Shown here: piece by piece, positions 56,883 to 64,000 of the stretch | Layout: every line of letters starts with the position of its first letter | How positions within the stretch are numbered: position 1 is the first letter of the stretch | Assembly (NCBI GenBank): GCA_024998815.1 | Contig: JACEUQ010000001.1 | Location: 1,302,001-1,366,000 of the forward strand | Length of the DNA: 64,000 bases | Reading direction: 5' to 3' | From: Opitutus sp. | GTDB lineage: Bacteria; Verrucomicrobiota; Verrucomicrobiia; Opitutales; Opitutaceae | Made by a program: the position numbers and the translations under genes | Notes under the pieces: generated by a model | The model's input: only the letters and a program-made list of their open reading frames with translations | The model's database searches: none | Told to the model about the DNA's origin: nothing

Positions 56883-56993
56883 ACGAACGGTCACTTGGCA
56901 AACAGAGCAAAAAAGCACATACCAAGACAACCGAACCCGCGTTGAGGCCCCTGAGCTTCGCTCATCCCCAACGCCCCCATTTTTCTTTCCTGC

Positions 56994-57479
56994 ATGAAAA
57001 CCCTTACGATCCTCTCCCTTGCTTTCGCCCTTGTTCTTGGCGTGACCTCCGCCCGTGCGGAAACCCGTACCTGGACCTCTGTTACCGGCACCAAAGTTGA
57101 AGCCACTTTAGTTCACCAGAACTCTACCCACGTCGACCTGAAACTGGCGGACGGTCGTATTATTCACTTGAGTAAAGACCAGCTTAGTTCCGACGATAAA
57201 ACCTTTTTAGTCGAAGCCGGGCGTAAAGTTGTAAAAGTTGCCGAAGTTGTAGAGAAAGTAAACTATGTCACGCTCGCCACTGGTTTGCGCGTAGTTCAAT
57301 TAAAGAAACCCTTAAACATCGAAACAATCCCCAAGCGCCGCTGGATGATCAATAAACAAGAGAAGAACTGCGGACTTATCGCACGCGGTAAAGAAGGCGT
57401 AACCCTATATTGGATTGAAAGTAAAAGAACCAGAAACGTCAAAAACGAAGAACTTAGCGCCGCCGATCTAAAATATTAG
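56994..57479 (+). CDS. Exported SHD1-like domain protein
   Basis: 161 residues. A signal peptide ('MKTLTILSLAFALVLGVTSARAE') is followed by an SLA1 homology domain 1-like segment, 'RTWTSVTGTKVEATLVHQNSTHVDLKLADGRIIHLSKDQLSSDDKTFL'. It is a small beta-barrel type frequent in Planctomycetes/Verrucomicrobia exported proteins. The C-terminal half has 'GLIARGKEGVTLYWIESKRTRNVKNEELSAADL', perhaps a second copy of the fold. No partner is known. It starts 112 bp after the terminator and has its own expression. A 5' fragment of the same gene is present in the first, decayed copy of the module. Confidence 0.78.
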   Translation: MKTLTILSLAFALVLGVTSARAETRTWTSVTGTKVEATLVHQNSTHVDLKLADGRIIHLSKDQLSSDDKTFLVEAGRKVVKVAEVVEKVNYVTLATGLRVVQLKKPLNIETIPKRRWMINKQEKNCGLIARGKEGVTLYWIESKRTRNVKNEELSAADLKY

Positions 57480-57505
57480 TCGTTGCGTAAGTTTCGGCAG
57501 TTGAC

Positions 57506-58400
57506 TCAAATTGCAGCATACTTCGTATTTTTCATTTGGAAAAACGATTTTATCAACTCGGAGGTGCTCTTTATGTCCTTCATTATTTGAACGATCGAGC
57601 GCTTAAATTCTTTTTTAGTAATGATAAATAGTTTTGAGAGTCGAGCCTTGGCGTGATTCCAGACCTGTTCATCGGGGTTTACCTCTGGTGAGTATCGCGG
57701 TAGGTTAGCGATGGTGATTTCACCATTTTGTGTTGCAACAAAGCTATTTACCTCAGCTGAATTGTGGTAGCTTGCATTATCAGCAATCACGATAATCGGA
57801 CACTCGGCGTCTTGAAGTAGTTTTTTAAGGAACTCGATAAATCGGGCTGAATTCATAAAGCCCTCAAAGCATGTTAAATGCATGTCGCCTCGGGGGCTGA
57901 CGGCACTGATCAGCTTTAGGCTGAATCTATCGCCGCTGTCCTCTACTTCTGGAGTCTCCCCTATTTTACCCCAAGTTGTTCCCCTGTGCGAATCGGAGCG
58001 AATGGCACTCTCATCAACAAAAAAGATCTGTGCGCCGGTTTTTAGAGCCAATTCCCTTAATCCAGGGAAGGTCGTATTCAGGTAGCACTTCATTTCATCC
58101 GGATTTCTCTTATAGCTTTTATAGATAGGGCGTTGCGGGCTTAATCCGAGGTGTCCGAGTAAGCGGCTGACGCCGCTTTTGCTCAGCTCAACTTTATGCT
58201 CCTTCTTCAATACGGCCCGAATTATATTTAGCGTCCACAAGCAAAACGGTAGTTGAAATTGGCAAGGATCGCCTAGCGTTATTGCTTTATAAAGCCACTC
58301 CATCACTTCCCCATTCACCTTCCTTGGCCGACCGCTTCGGTCAGACTCCAGTAGCGCGTGGTGCCCGCCGTGCCGATAAGCCGATAGCCAGCTAGAGCCT
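57506..58400 (-). pseudogene. IS630-family transposase, N-terminally truncated
   Basis: The DDE core is complete: 'IFFVDESAIRSDSHRGTTWG' (Asp), 'IIVIADNASYHNS' (Asp) and 'LPRYSPEVNPDEQVWNHAKARL' (Glu). The open frame extends upstream of the ATG at 58318 to about 58400 ('WLSAYRHGGHHALLESDRSGRPRK', the end of the helix-turn-helix part). The first 45 or so residues of the family's N-terminus are missing because the terminal repeat of the next element begins there. The N-terminal fragment is not found on the other side of that element. Confidence 0.85.
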
Positions 58401-60304
58401 CCTCGAAAAGGTTTTTGGTTTTTTTATTAAAAACAACTTATGTGATTTAAGTTTTCCGTAAAAGTGCCGTATTGTACTGCATGAAAACAGGAAACAAAAT
58501 AAGTAGCAGCGTTAAATTATCAAGTAACGAATCGATCGTTTATTCCTCCGGCGACTTCTTTTCAACCCCGGCGCGCAGTGATTTTGGTGATTTCTTACTG
58601 CAATTACAGCGCTTTTGGCGGTCCCACCCCGAAATCGAAGTGGCCATGACCGCCGATCTCGACGCCCACGCCATGGCGGAAAAGCGCGAACGGCGGAAGG
58701 ACCGGGAGTTCGAACTGGCGCAGACCGAGGCGTTGTTCGCCGTGCCGGCGTCAGGCACGGCGGAAAAAACGCAAGCCGAGTTCCTCGCCGCAGGGCGTCC
58801 GCGCACCCCCGCTGTTGTGGTTTTTATCACGGCCATGGCCACCGGTTACTTGGGGTCGCAATACAGTGCCTGCCCCCGGATGGTGCTGCTTGAATCGGCA
58901 TCGTTGCGCACCTTGCTCGATGATTTGGGGTACACGCTGCCTGCACCTAATACCGTTGGCCCCCTGATAAATCGCCTGAGTGAGAGTACTCTCGCCCTGA
59001 TCCACCGGGCCCAATTGGCCGATATTTTGGCCGAAGGGCTCGATTCGTTTACCGATATCACCCTGGACAGCACGGCGATCAAGGCATCCAGTTGCTGGCC
59101 AACAGACTCCGGTATCATTTACCGCCTCTTTGAGCGAGCCTACCGCATGGGCGGCAAGCTCGACCAGGTCGGGCTTAACTCGCTGCAGGATGGCTTCAAA
59201 GACCACTGGCTGGAGGAGTTGCGAAAGAGCGCCCGCGCCATCGCCCTGCTGGGTGGTGGTCCCCGCCGAGCCCAAAAACTCCGGCTGCTCTACGACCAGT
59301 TTTACCAAATCGCCTGCAAGTTGGGCGGCAAGTTGCTCACCCAAGTAGAAGCCGCAGAGGCCGAAGCAAATGTTAAACTGTCCAAGCTGCGGCCCTCCAA
59401 GCGCCGGATCGCGGAAGACCTACTGGACTGCATCCACGGGGACGTGGTCGCGGTGATTACGACGATCCAGCAAAGCATTGCGCGGGTGCATGATGGGGTG
59501 AAGACCAAGTCGAGGGAAAGGGTCCTCAGCCTGGCCGATCGCAGTGCTGCTTTTATTGAAAAAGGCGGGCGGGAACCGGTGATTGGCTACAAGCCGCAAT
59601 TGGCCCGCAGCCGCGGCGGTTTTGTCACCGCGCTGATTCTCGACGCGGGCAACGTGGCTGATTGCAAGCAACTGGTGCCCCTGCTGATCCAGAATATCGC
59701 CAACACGGGCCTGGTGCCGGCGAGCGCGAACGTCGACGACGGCTACTCCAGCGCCGAAGGGCTGGCGCAGGCATACGAGCTGAAGGTGGCCAAGGTGAGC
59801 ATCTCCGGCGCCAAGGGGCGCGCCTTGCTCGGCGAGGAACTGTGGAACCACCAGGATTATATCACGCTTCGCGCCGAGCGCAGCGCGATCGAGTCGCTGA
59901 TGTTTACGCTCAAGTTCAACCACGGGTTCGGCCGGCCGGGTCGTCGCGGGTTGGCGGCGGTGCGCAGCGAACTGACCCTGAAGATCCTCGCGCACAACTT
60001 TGACCGGATGATTTTGGTGCGCGCGAGGAAGTCTCAGGAAAAGCCGCTGCCCTTGGCGGCCTGAGTAGTTTCGGTCGTCGCGGCTAACCCAAATCGGCTC
60101 AATTAGTTCGGTGTAAAAGCCCCGGAGCGAACCGCCGTGGACTTCGCCGTTGGAAAAGCGACCTTGGTGATGGGGCCGGGGCTGTTTTTAGGCCGCCGCC
60201 CCTTCGTGAACACGTAAACCGAGTTCGTTCAGGGCTGTTTGCGCCCCCAGTGGCCGGCCGGGGCGGGAATACGCCCGTTGCGAAAGGCTTTTCGATGAGG
60301 CTCC
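58401..60304 (+). mobile_element. DDE insertion sequence with matching terminal inverted repeats
   Basis: The ends are GAGCCTCcTCGAAAAG at 58401 and its complement CTTTTCGAtGAGGCTC at about 60289-60304, about 16 bp with one mismatch. Between them is a single transposase gene (58481-60064). The element begins inside the IS630 transposase. The downstream 240 bp between gene and right end are non-coding and GC-rich. Confidence 0.75.
58481..60064 (+). CDS. DDE transposase of the insertion sequence
   Basis: 527 residues from the ATG at 58481. The IS5/ISNCY-like pattern 'ITLDSTAIKASS' (Asp), 'ANVDDGYSSAEGLA' (Asp) and 'RSAIESLMFTLKFNHGFGRPGRRG' (Glu) gives a complete DDE set. The N-terminus (1-120) is charged and helical. 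The gene is intact, so the element may still be mobile. Confidence 0.85.
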   Translation: MKTGNKISSSVKLSSNESIVYSSGDFFSTPARSDFGDFLLQLQRFWRSHPEIEVAMTADLDAHAMAEKRERRKDREFELAQTEALFAVPASGTAEKTQAEFLAAGRPRTPAVVVFITAMATGYLGSQYSACPRMVLLESASLRTLLDDLGYTLPAPNTVGPLINRLSESTLALIHRAQLADILAEGLDSFTDITLDSTAIKASSCWPTDSGIIYRLFERAYRMGGKLDQVGLNSLQDGFKDHWLEELRKSARAIALLGGGPRRAQKLRLLYDQFYQIACKLGGKLLTQVEAAEAEANVKLSKLRPSKRRIAEDLLDCIHGDVVAVITTIQQSIARVHDGVKTKSRERVLSLADRSAAFIEKGGREPVIGYKPQLARSRGGFVTALILDAGNVADCKQLVPLLIQNIANTGLVPASANVDDGYSSAEGLAQAYELKVAKVSISGAKGRALLGEELWNHQDYITLRAERSAIESLMFTLKFNHGFGRPGRRGLAAVRSELTLKILAHNFDRMILVRARKSQEKPLPLAA

Positions 60305-60356
60305 ACCTAGCAACGATTTCATTAAAGTAGACAAAAAGATAACACTATGCGAGATG
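60305..60356. other. Short AT-rich leftover between two insertion sequences
   Basis: About 50 bp between the right end of the 58.4-kb element and the left end of the IS4-type element. It does not carry the missing N-terminal part of the IS630 gene. Confidence 0.5.
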
Positions 60357-61791
60357 GTGATTACCCATCTGTTGAAACCCAAGGATGGTAAATTTATCAA
60401 CGGTGTCCAAGTTTTAGATCTATGGGTTGGCATAGAGCAGTTTAAGTTGCGGCAGCAGAGCTGAAATAGGGCAAGAAGAGAACCAATGTGAGCGCAACCA
60501 GCGGAGAAGTTTCACACTGCGCTGAAGCGGTCGCAATACGGTTGTGAGTAAGGAGCAAAGAAGCCGGTCATTTTTTTTGGCGGTCGCGATTTGGTCGTCT
60601 AATCGTTTTTGTTGCCGACGGAGGCCCGCCTCATTTTTGATTTGATAATCTCGTTCTAATTTTTGCTCAAACAGGACCAGTAGGTTATGGGTTAGGCAAA
60701 GAAAATGGGCCTGTATTTGCTTGGCGGTTGAGCTCGACGCCCACGCCTTGGATTCCTCCAGCTTGTTTTTAAATTGATCGAAAACCTTTTCAATCTCCCA
60801 GCGTTTTTTATAAAGCCAGGCGAGAAGCCCTGGCGGTAAGTCAAAAACGCTGGTGATGAACTCATACACCTCACCACTGACTGGATCGCGGTATCGTATT
60901 AAGCGCACACGCACCTGATGGGCGGCGATGACTATTTCATCCGCTATGACGCCATGATTAATGGGATCAGCACGATCAAACAACTTCGAAGCGAAGGGCT
61001 CAAACAGGAGATTTTCTTTGGTGCGTGAAAGAAAATAGACGCCGGCAGTTTGCTTCCAGTTATGCCAGAGAGGAAAATCAAGGCCTGCGCGATCCCAGAT
61101 CCAAAGAACTTTCTTGCCGGTCGGCTCCCCCATACGCAAAGCATTAGAGCCGAGTCGCTTGATCACGCTCATATCGTGTTCTTTTTTGCCCTCAGTGAGT
61201 GCAAGATGTTGCATGGCATGAGTTCGAATATTAAGGGCATATAAATGTCCTACCGGCCAACGGCGTTCATCAATTTTCTGATCGTGCGAAGCCGCCCCAT
61301 GCCAATGACCGTCGCCGGCATAGAGGGCATAATTATCAACGGCAGCGGGCAGTTCGGTAAAGTTTTCGAGCAGGGCGGTGGCCTGCACCGAAACATCCAT
61401 TAATAAAGCCAACCTGCGTTCGCTTTTCAGTACTTCAAAGAAGTGCCCCGTAGCGGGACAAGACTCGAACAAGGAACCGACTTGTTGAAGAAAACCGCGA
61501 CCGCTTCGAGGATCCGATAGAGCTCTGGCAATACCAAGCCGAAGGAATGCATCGTCAGTCAATTCCGGGCATTGACGCGCGTACCTAGAAGCGGACGCGA
61601 GTCCGGTAAGCGGCCCGAAAAATACTTCGTTTAAAGCGAGGGGATGAAGTGTAGCCATGAGGCCCAAAAAAATTTTTACATGTGCCTCGTAAAGCCTTAT
61701 ATTGAAGTATTTTAGAGCCTGCTCCGAAAGCATAAAAACCTAGCAGTGAACTATTAGCATAAGTTTAATGATGCCTAAAGAGGGGTAATTC
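60357..61791 (-). mobile_element. IS4-type insertion sequence
   Basis: The likely left end, GATTACCCATCTGTTG at about 60357, matches imperfectly the complement of the right end (AATTACCCCTCTTTAG, near 61791). Between them lies one transposase gene on the minus strand. Exact ends and target duplications are not certain. Confidence 0.6.
60420..61733 (-). CDS. IS4-family transposase
   Basis: 437 residues. The catalytic Asp lies in 'YAGDGHWHGAASHD', the second in 'LWIWDRAGLDFP', and the IS4 YREK signature Y-x2-R-x3-E-x6-K in 'YKKRWEIEKVFDQFK'. The gene appears intact. Confidence 0.9.
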   Translation of the reverse strand: MLSEQALKYFNIRLYEAHVKIFLGLMATLHPLALNEVFFGPLTGLASASRYARQCPELTDDAFLRLGIARALSDPRSGRGFLQQVGSLFESCPATGHFFEVLKSERRLALLMDVSVQATALLENFTELPAAVDNYALYAGDGHWHGAASHDQKIDERRWPVGHLYALNIRTHAMQHLALTEGKKEHDMSVIKRLGSNALRMGEPTGKKVLWIWDRAGLDFPLWHNWKQTAGVYFLSRTKENLLFEPFASKLFDRADPINHGVIADEIVIAAHQVRVRLIRYRDPVSGEVYEFITSVFDLPPGLLAWLYKKRWEIEKVFDQFKNKLEESKAWASSSTAKQIQAHFLCLTHNLLVLFEQKLERDYQIKNEAGLRRQQKRLDDQIATAKKNDRLLCSLLTTVLRPLQRSVKLLRWLRSHWFSSCPISALLPQLKLLYANP

Positions 61792-61828
61792 CCTGGTTTT
61801 GGTCAAAAAAAAGCCGCTATAATCGGCC

Positions 61829-62593
61829 ATGAAGTCAAAACCCGTATCCGCCACCTCGGCCATTGCCCTGCAACGCTGGTTGCGTCCGGCGCTAACGCCA
61901 GTCGGTGCCAATAAAGATTACGCCGAGTTTCGCCAGCAATTGGAAGGACTCGACGCGTTGTTGCGTGGCAGCCACTTGGAGACGATGGCGATGGACTTTG
62001 CCAAGGCGGGGGCAGGCCAAGCCAGTGTCGCACAACTACGCCAGCGTATGGAGTTTGCGCTCAAAGCGTTACGCTTTGAAGTGTTGCGGGTGCATTTGGG
62101 CAACATATCCTTTCGCGAGCTTTCCCGTAGCATTGCCTCAAGTGATTTACTGGCGGATTTTTGCGGTGTTCGCACGCTTGAGGGAATCAAGGGGGCGTCC
62201 AAAAGTGTGCTGGAGCGGGCCTCGAAGTTTTTCACCGCCGAACAGGTGCGCTGGATGGGGCAAGTGTTGGTGGAGATGTGCGGCGAGAAGGATCGCGCCA
62301 CTGAACTCGGGTTGAGCGCGCCGCTGGACATGGATGTTTGCCTCATCGACGGCACGTGCTTGGAGACCAACATCCACTTCCCGGTGGACTGGGTGCTGTT
62401 GCGTGATGTGTCCAAGACTTTGCTCAAGGCCATGATTTTAATCCGCCGCGCTGGACTGCTCCACCGTATGCCTGAAGAGCCGGAGTGCTTTGCCAAGCAG
62501 ATGAACAAGTTGTGCATGTCAATGACCCACGCAGGCCGCCGCAACGACGCCAAGCGCGCGCGTAAACAGATCCTGCGCAAGATGAAGATGTGA
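61829..62593 (+). pseudogene. DDE transposase, C-terminally truncated by IS21
   Basis: 254 codons of an unrelated transposase: 'GNISFRELSRSIASSDLLADFCGV' and the first catalytic Asp in 'VCLIDGTCLETNIHFPVDWVLLRD'. It stops at TGA 62591-62593 directly after 'ARKQILRKMKM'. That is far short of the second and third DDE residues. The stop TGA is probably the first bases of the IS21 end. Confidence 0.72.
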
Positions 62594-62689
62594 GCGGCGG
62601 CGCGAACACCGTCTATTTCTGGCGGTTACAAAATCACCTGTCGTAAAAGCCGATGACCGGCCCCGCCAGGGGCCGATCATCAGGCCCGG

Positions 62690-63457
62690 TCAGCTTGCAG
62701 GTTCGTCGGCCAGGCGGTCTTTCATGCGGTAGGATTTGCCCTCGATGACGACGGTCTGGGCCCGGTGCAGTAGGCGGTCCAGGATCGCCGCGGTGATGCC
62801 AGCGTCGTTGTTAAAGATCCCTGCCCAGTGTTTGTAGGCCTTGTTGGTGGTGACGATCAGCGAGCCGCGTTCGTAGCGTTGGCTGACGATCTGGAAGAGC
62901 AGGTCGGCCCCCGACTTGTCGAGCGGCAGGTAGCCGACCTCATCGAGCACGAGCACCGCAGGGGTCATGTAACGCTTCAACTCGGCTTGCAACCGGTGCA
63001 GGGACTGGGCGGTGACCAGGGCGTTGATCGCGTCCACCGCCGTCGTAAACAGCACCGTGTAGCCCGCCTGGCACGCCGCGTAGCCCAACGCGCTCGCGAG
63101 ATGTGTCTTCCCAAGCCCCACACCACCGCAAAACACCGCGTTGGTGCGCTCCTTGACAAAGCCCAGTTCGAAGAGGTGCCGCACCTGCGCTTCGTTCAAC
63201 TCCTTGGGCCAGTCCCACTGGAACTGGTCGACGGTTTTCTTGACCGGGAAGCGCGCTGCCTGGATGCGCCGCTCCAGCGCCCGGATCTGGCGGTCCTGGG
63301 TCTCGGCCTGCACCAGTCGGCGTAAAAATTCGGCGTGCGAACAGCGCGCCTTGGCCGCCTCGGCCGTGAGTTCGCCGTGGTGGCGCAGCAGGTAACCGAG
63401 TTTCAGGTACTTGAGTTGATCTTTTAATAAATCGGTTTTTTCGGGTTCTGTTTTCAT
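62690..63457 (-). CDS. istB: IS21 helper ATPase IstB
   Basis: 255 residues. AAA+ motifs: Walker A 'FCGGVGLGKTHLASALGYAAC' (GxxGxGKTH), Walker B 'AVLVLDEVGYLPL', and 'LIVTTNKAYKHWAGIFNNDAGITAAILDRLLHRAQTVVIEGKSYRMK' as in IstB. It regulates assembly of the IstA transpososome. Its ATG overlaps the IstA stop in ATGA (translational coupling). It differs from DnaC-type loaders by its partner gene. Confidence 0.93.
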   Translation of the reverse strand: MKTEPEKTDLLKDQLKYLKLGYLLRHHGELTAEAAKARCSHAEFLRRLVQAETQDRQIRALERRIQAARFPVKKTVDQFQWDWPKELNEAQVRHLFELGFVKERTNAVFCGGVGLGKTHLASALGYAACQAGYTVLFTTAVDAINALVTAQSLHRLQAELKRYMTPAVLVLDEVGYLPLDKSGADLLFQIVSQRYERGSLIVTTNKAYKHWAGIFNNDAGITAAILDRLLHRAQTVVIEGKSYRMKDRLADEPAS

Positions 63458-64000
63458 TGGGTATAGGGGCTTAAATCCGGGGGACGCAGTTCGAGTTCCA
63501 GTGCGGCCAACGCGTCGGCGCGGGTGAGGTGGATCGGCCCGGCTTGCGGCAAGGCCCGCGCGCGTTGTTCGAGCAAGTTGAGGATGTAATCGCTGGAGTA
63601 GGCGCCGAGTTCATGGGCGCTTTCGATCGCCCGGCCGACTGCCTCCGTTCCATACAGGGCCACCAAACCCACGATAGTCGCCAGGTGGTGTCCCGCGTTG
63701 AGCCGGCGCTCCTCCAGCCCCCGTTGGTAGGCGGGTGCCGCCGGGCTCAGTTCCAAAAACCGTAGCCGCAGGCGCTGCCGCGCCCCCTGCCGTTTGCGCT
63801 CCTCGAGTTCGCGCACATGCTCGGGGTTTTCCACATCGGCGCGGCGGGCAAAACTGCGGGCATGCTCGGCCACCAGGGTGCGGTCCGCATAAAACCTCAC
63901 CTGCGCCCCCTCGATCTGCGCGGTGAGTAGCGCCCCGGCAAACTTCGTGGGCACCGAGTAGCGGTTCGTTTCGATACTCACCCGGCACCGCCGCGACGCC
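63454..64000 (-). CDS. istA: IS21 transposase IstA, C-terminal part (cut by window edge)
   Basis: About 182 residues are visible. 'NRYSVPTKFAGALLTAQIEGAQVRFYADRTLVAEHARSF' is the C-terminal beta-barrel that follows the integrase core in IstA. The DDE catalytic core lies beyond position 64000. The frame is open to the edge, so the gene is probably intact. Confidence 0.88.
   Translation of the reverse strand, partial: ASRRCRVSIETNRYSVPTKFAGALLTAQIEGAQVRFYADRTLVAEHARSFARRADVENPEHVRELEERKRQGARQRLRLRFLELSPAAPAYQRGLEERRLNAGHHLATIVGLVALYGTEAVGRAIESAHELGAYSSDYILNLLEQRARALPQAGPIHLTRADALAALELELRPPDLSPYTQ

Larger units (their letters stand above)
62591..64000 (-). mobile_element. IS21-family element, right part outside the window
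   Basis: istB and the 3' half of istA lie on the minus strand in the usual istA-istB order. The left boundary is placed at about 62591, where the preceding transposase reading is cut. The other end is beyond the window. Confidence 0.75.

Noticed and set aside
60188-60433. An 81-codon minus-strand frame between two insertion sequences
   Set aside because: It crosses the terminal repeat of one element and unrelated sequence, and I recognise no domain; it does not look like the missing IS630 N-terminus.

Overview
The window is GC-rich bacterial chromosome. Gene content suggests Verrucomicrobiota, probably Opitutales-like. That is inferred from gene families and layout (an EIIA/diadenylate-cyclase fusion, a bacterial family B DNA polymerase, an exported SHD1-like protein, tandem HDOD proteins, scarce Shine-Dalgarno motifs), not from a marker such as 16S rRNA. 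I found no rRNA, tRNA or CRISPR array.

Positions 1-53,700 look like vertically inherited chromosome. In order they hold: an Att-type ABC permease with its AttH/CrtC-like exported partner and an SDR protein; a translationally coupled acyltransferase and GH9 glycanase; two tandem HDOD proteins; the Kup potassium transporter; menB; tig-clpP-clpX; tsaB-alr-thiL-tsaE; menC-menE; guaB; hisG-aguB-aguA (histidine and putrescine synthesis); an orphan OmpR-type regulator; a TPP-riboswitch-controlled thiamine operon (thiC-thiS-tenI-like-thiE-thiG-thiH-thiF); dedA; mreBCD-mrdA; tatA; dnaG-rpoD; an isolated nuoA; a three-domain PTS EIIA / pyruvate-kinase-C-like / diadenylate cyclase protein; and a family B DNA polymerase.

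The rest, roughly 54,100-64,000, is an accessory, decaying island. It holds a 21-bp tandem repeat array, a C-terminal remnant of an MmeI-like restriction-methylation enzyme, and a partly duplicated module. That module consists of a Panacea/SocA-domain protein, a GNAT acetyltransferase (together a likely toxin-antitoxin pair) and an exported SHD1-like protein. The first copy has lost the acetyltransferase gene through an apparently exact in-frame deletion. A pile-up of insertion sequences follows: an IS630 remnant, a DDE element with visible terminal inverted repeats, an IS4-type element, a truncated DDE transposase and an IS21 that runs off the right edge.

The small-scale structure is also notable. 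There are paired palindromic repeats at 1-230 and 5,923-5,992. GAACGAGAAC-rich inverted repeats lie in two convergent intergenic gaps. An inverted repeat overlaps the start of the attH-like gene and encodes part of its signal peptide. A perfect 29-nt palindrome sits in frame inside a thiamine gene. The best candidates for new biology are the Panacea-GNAT module with its duplicated antitoxin C-terminal domain, and the EIIA-diadenylate cyclase fusion.
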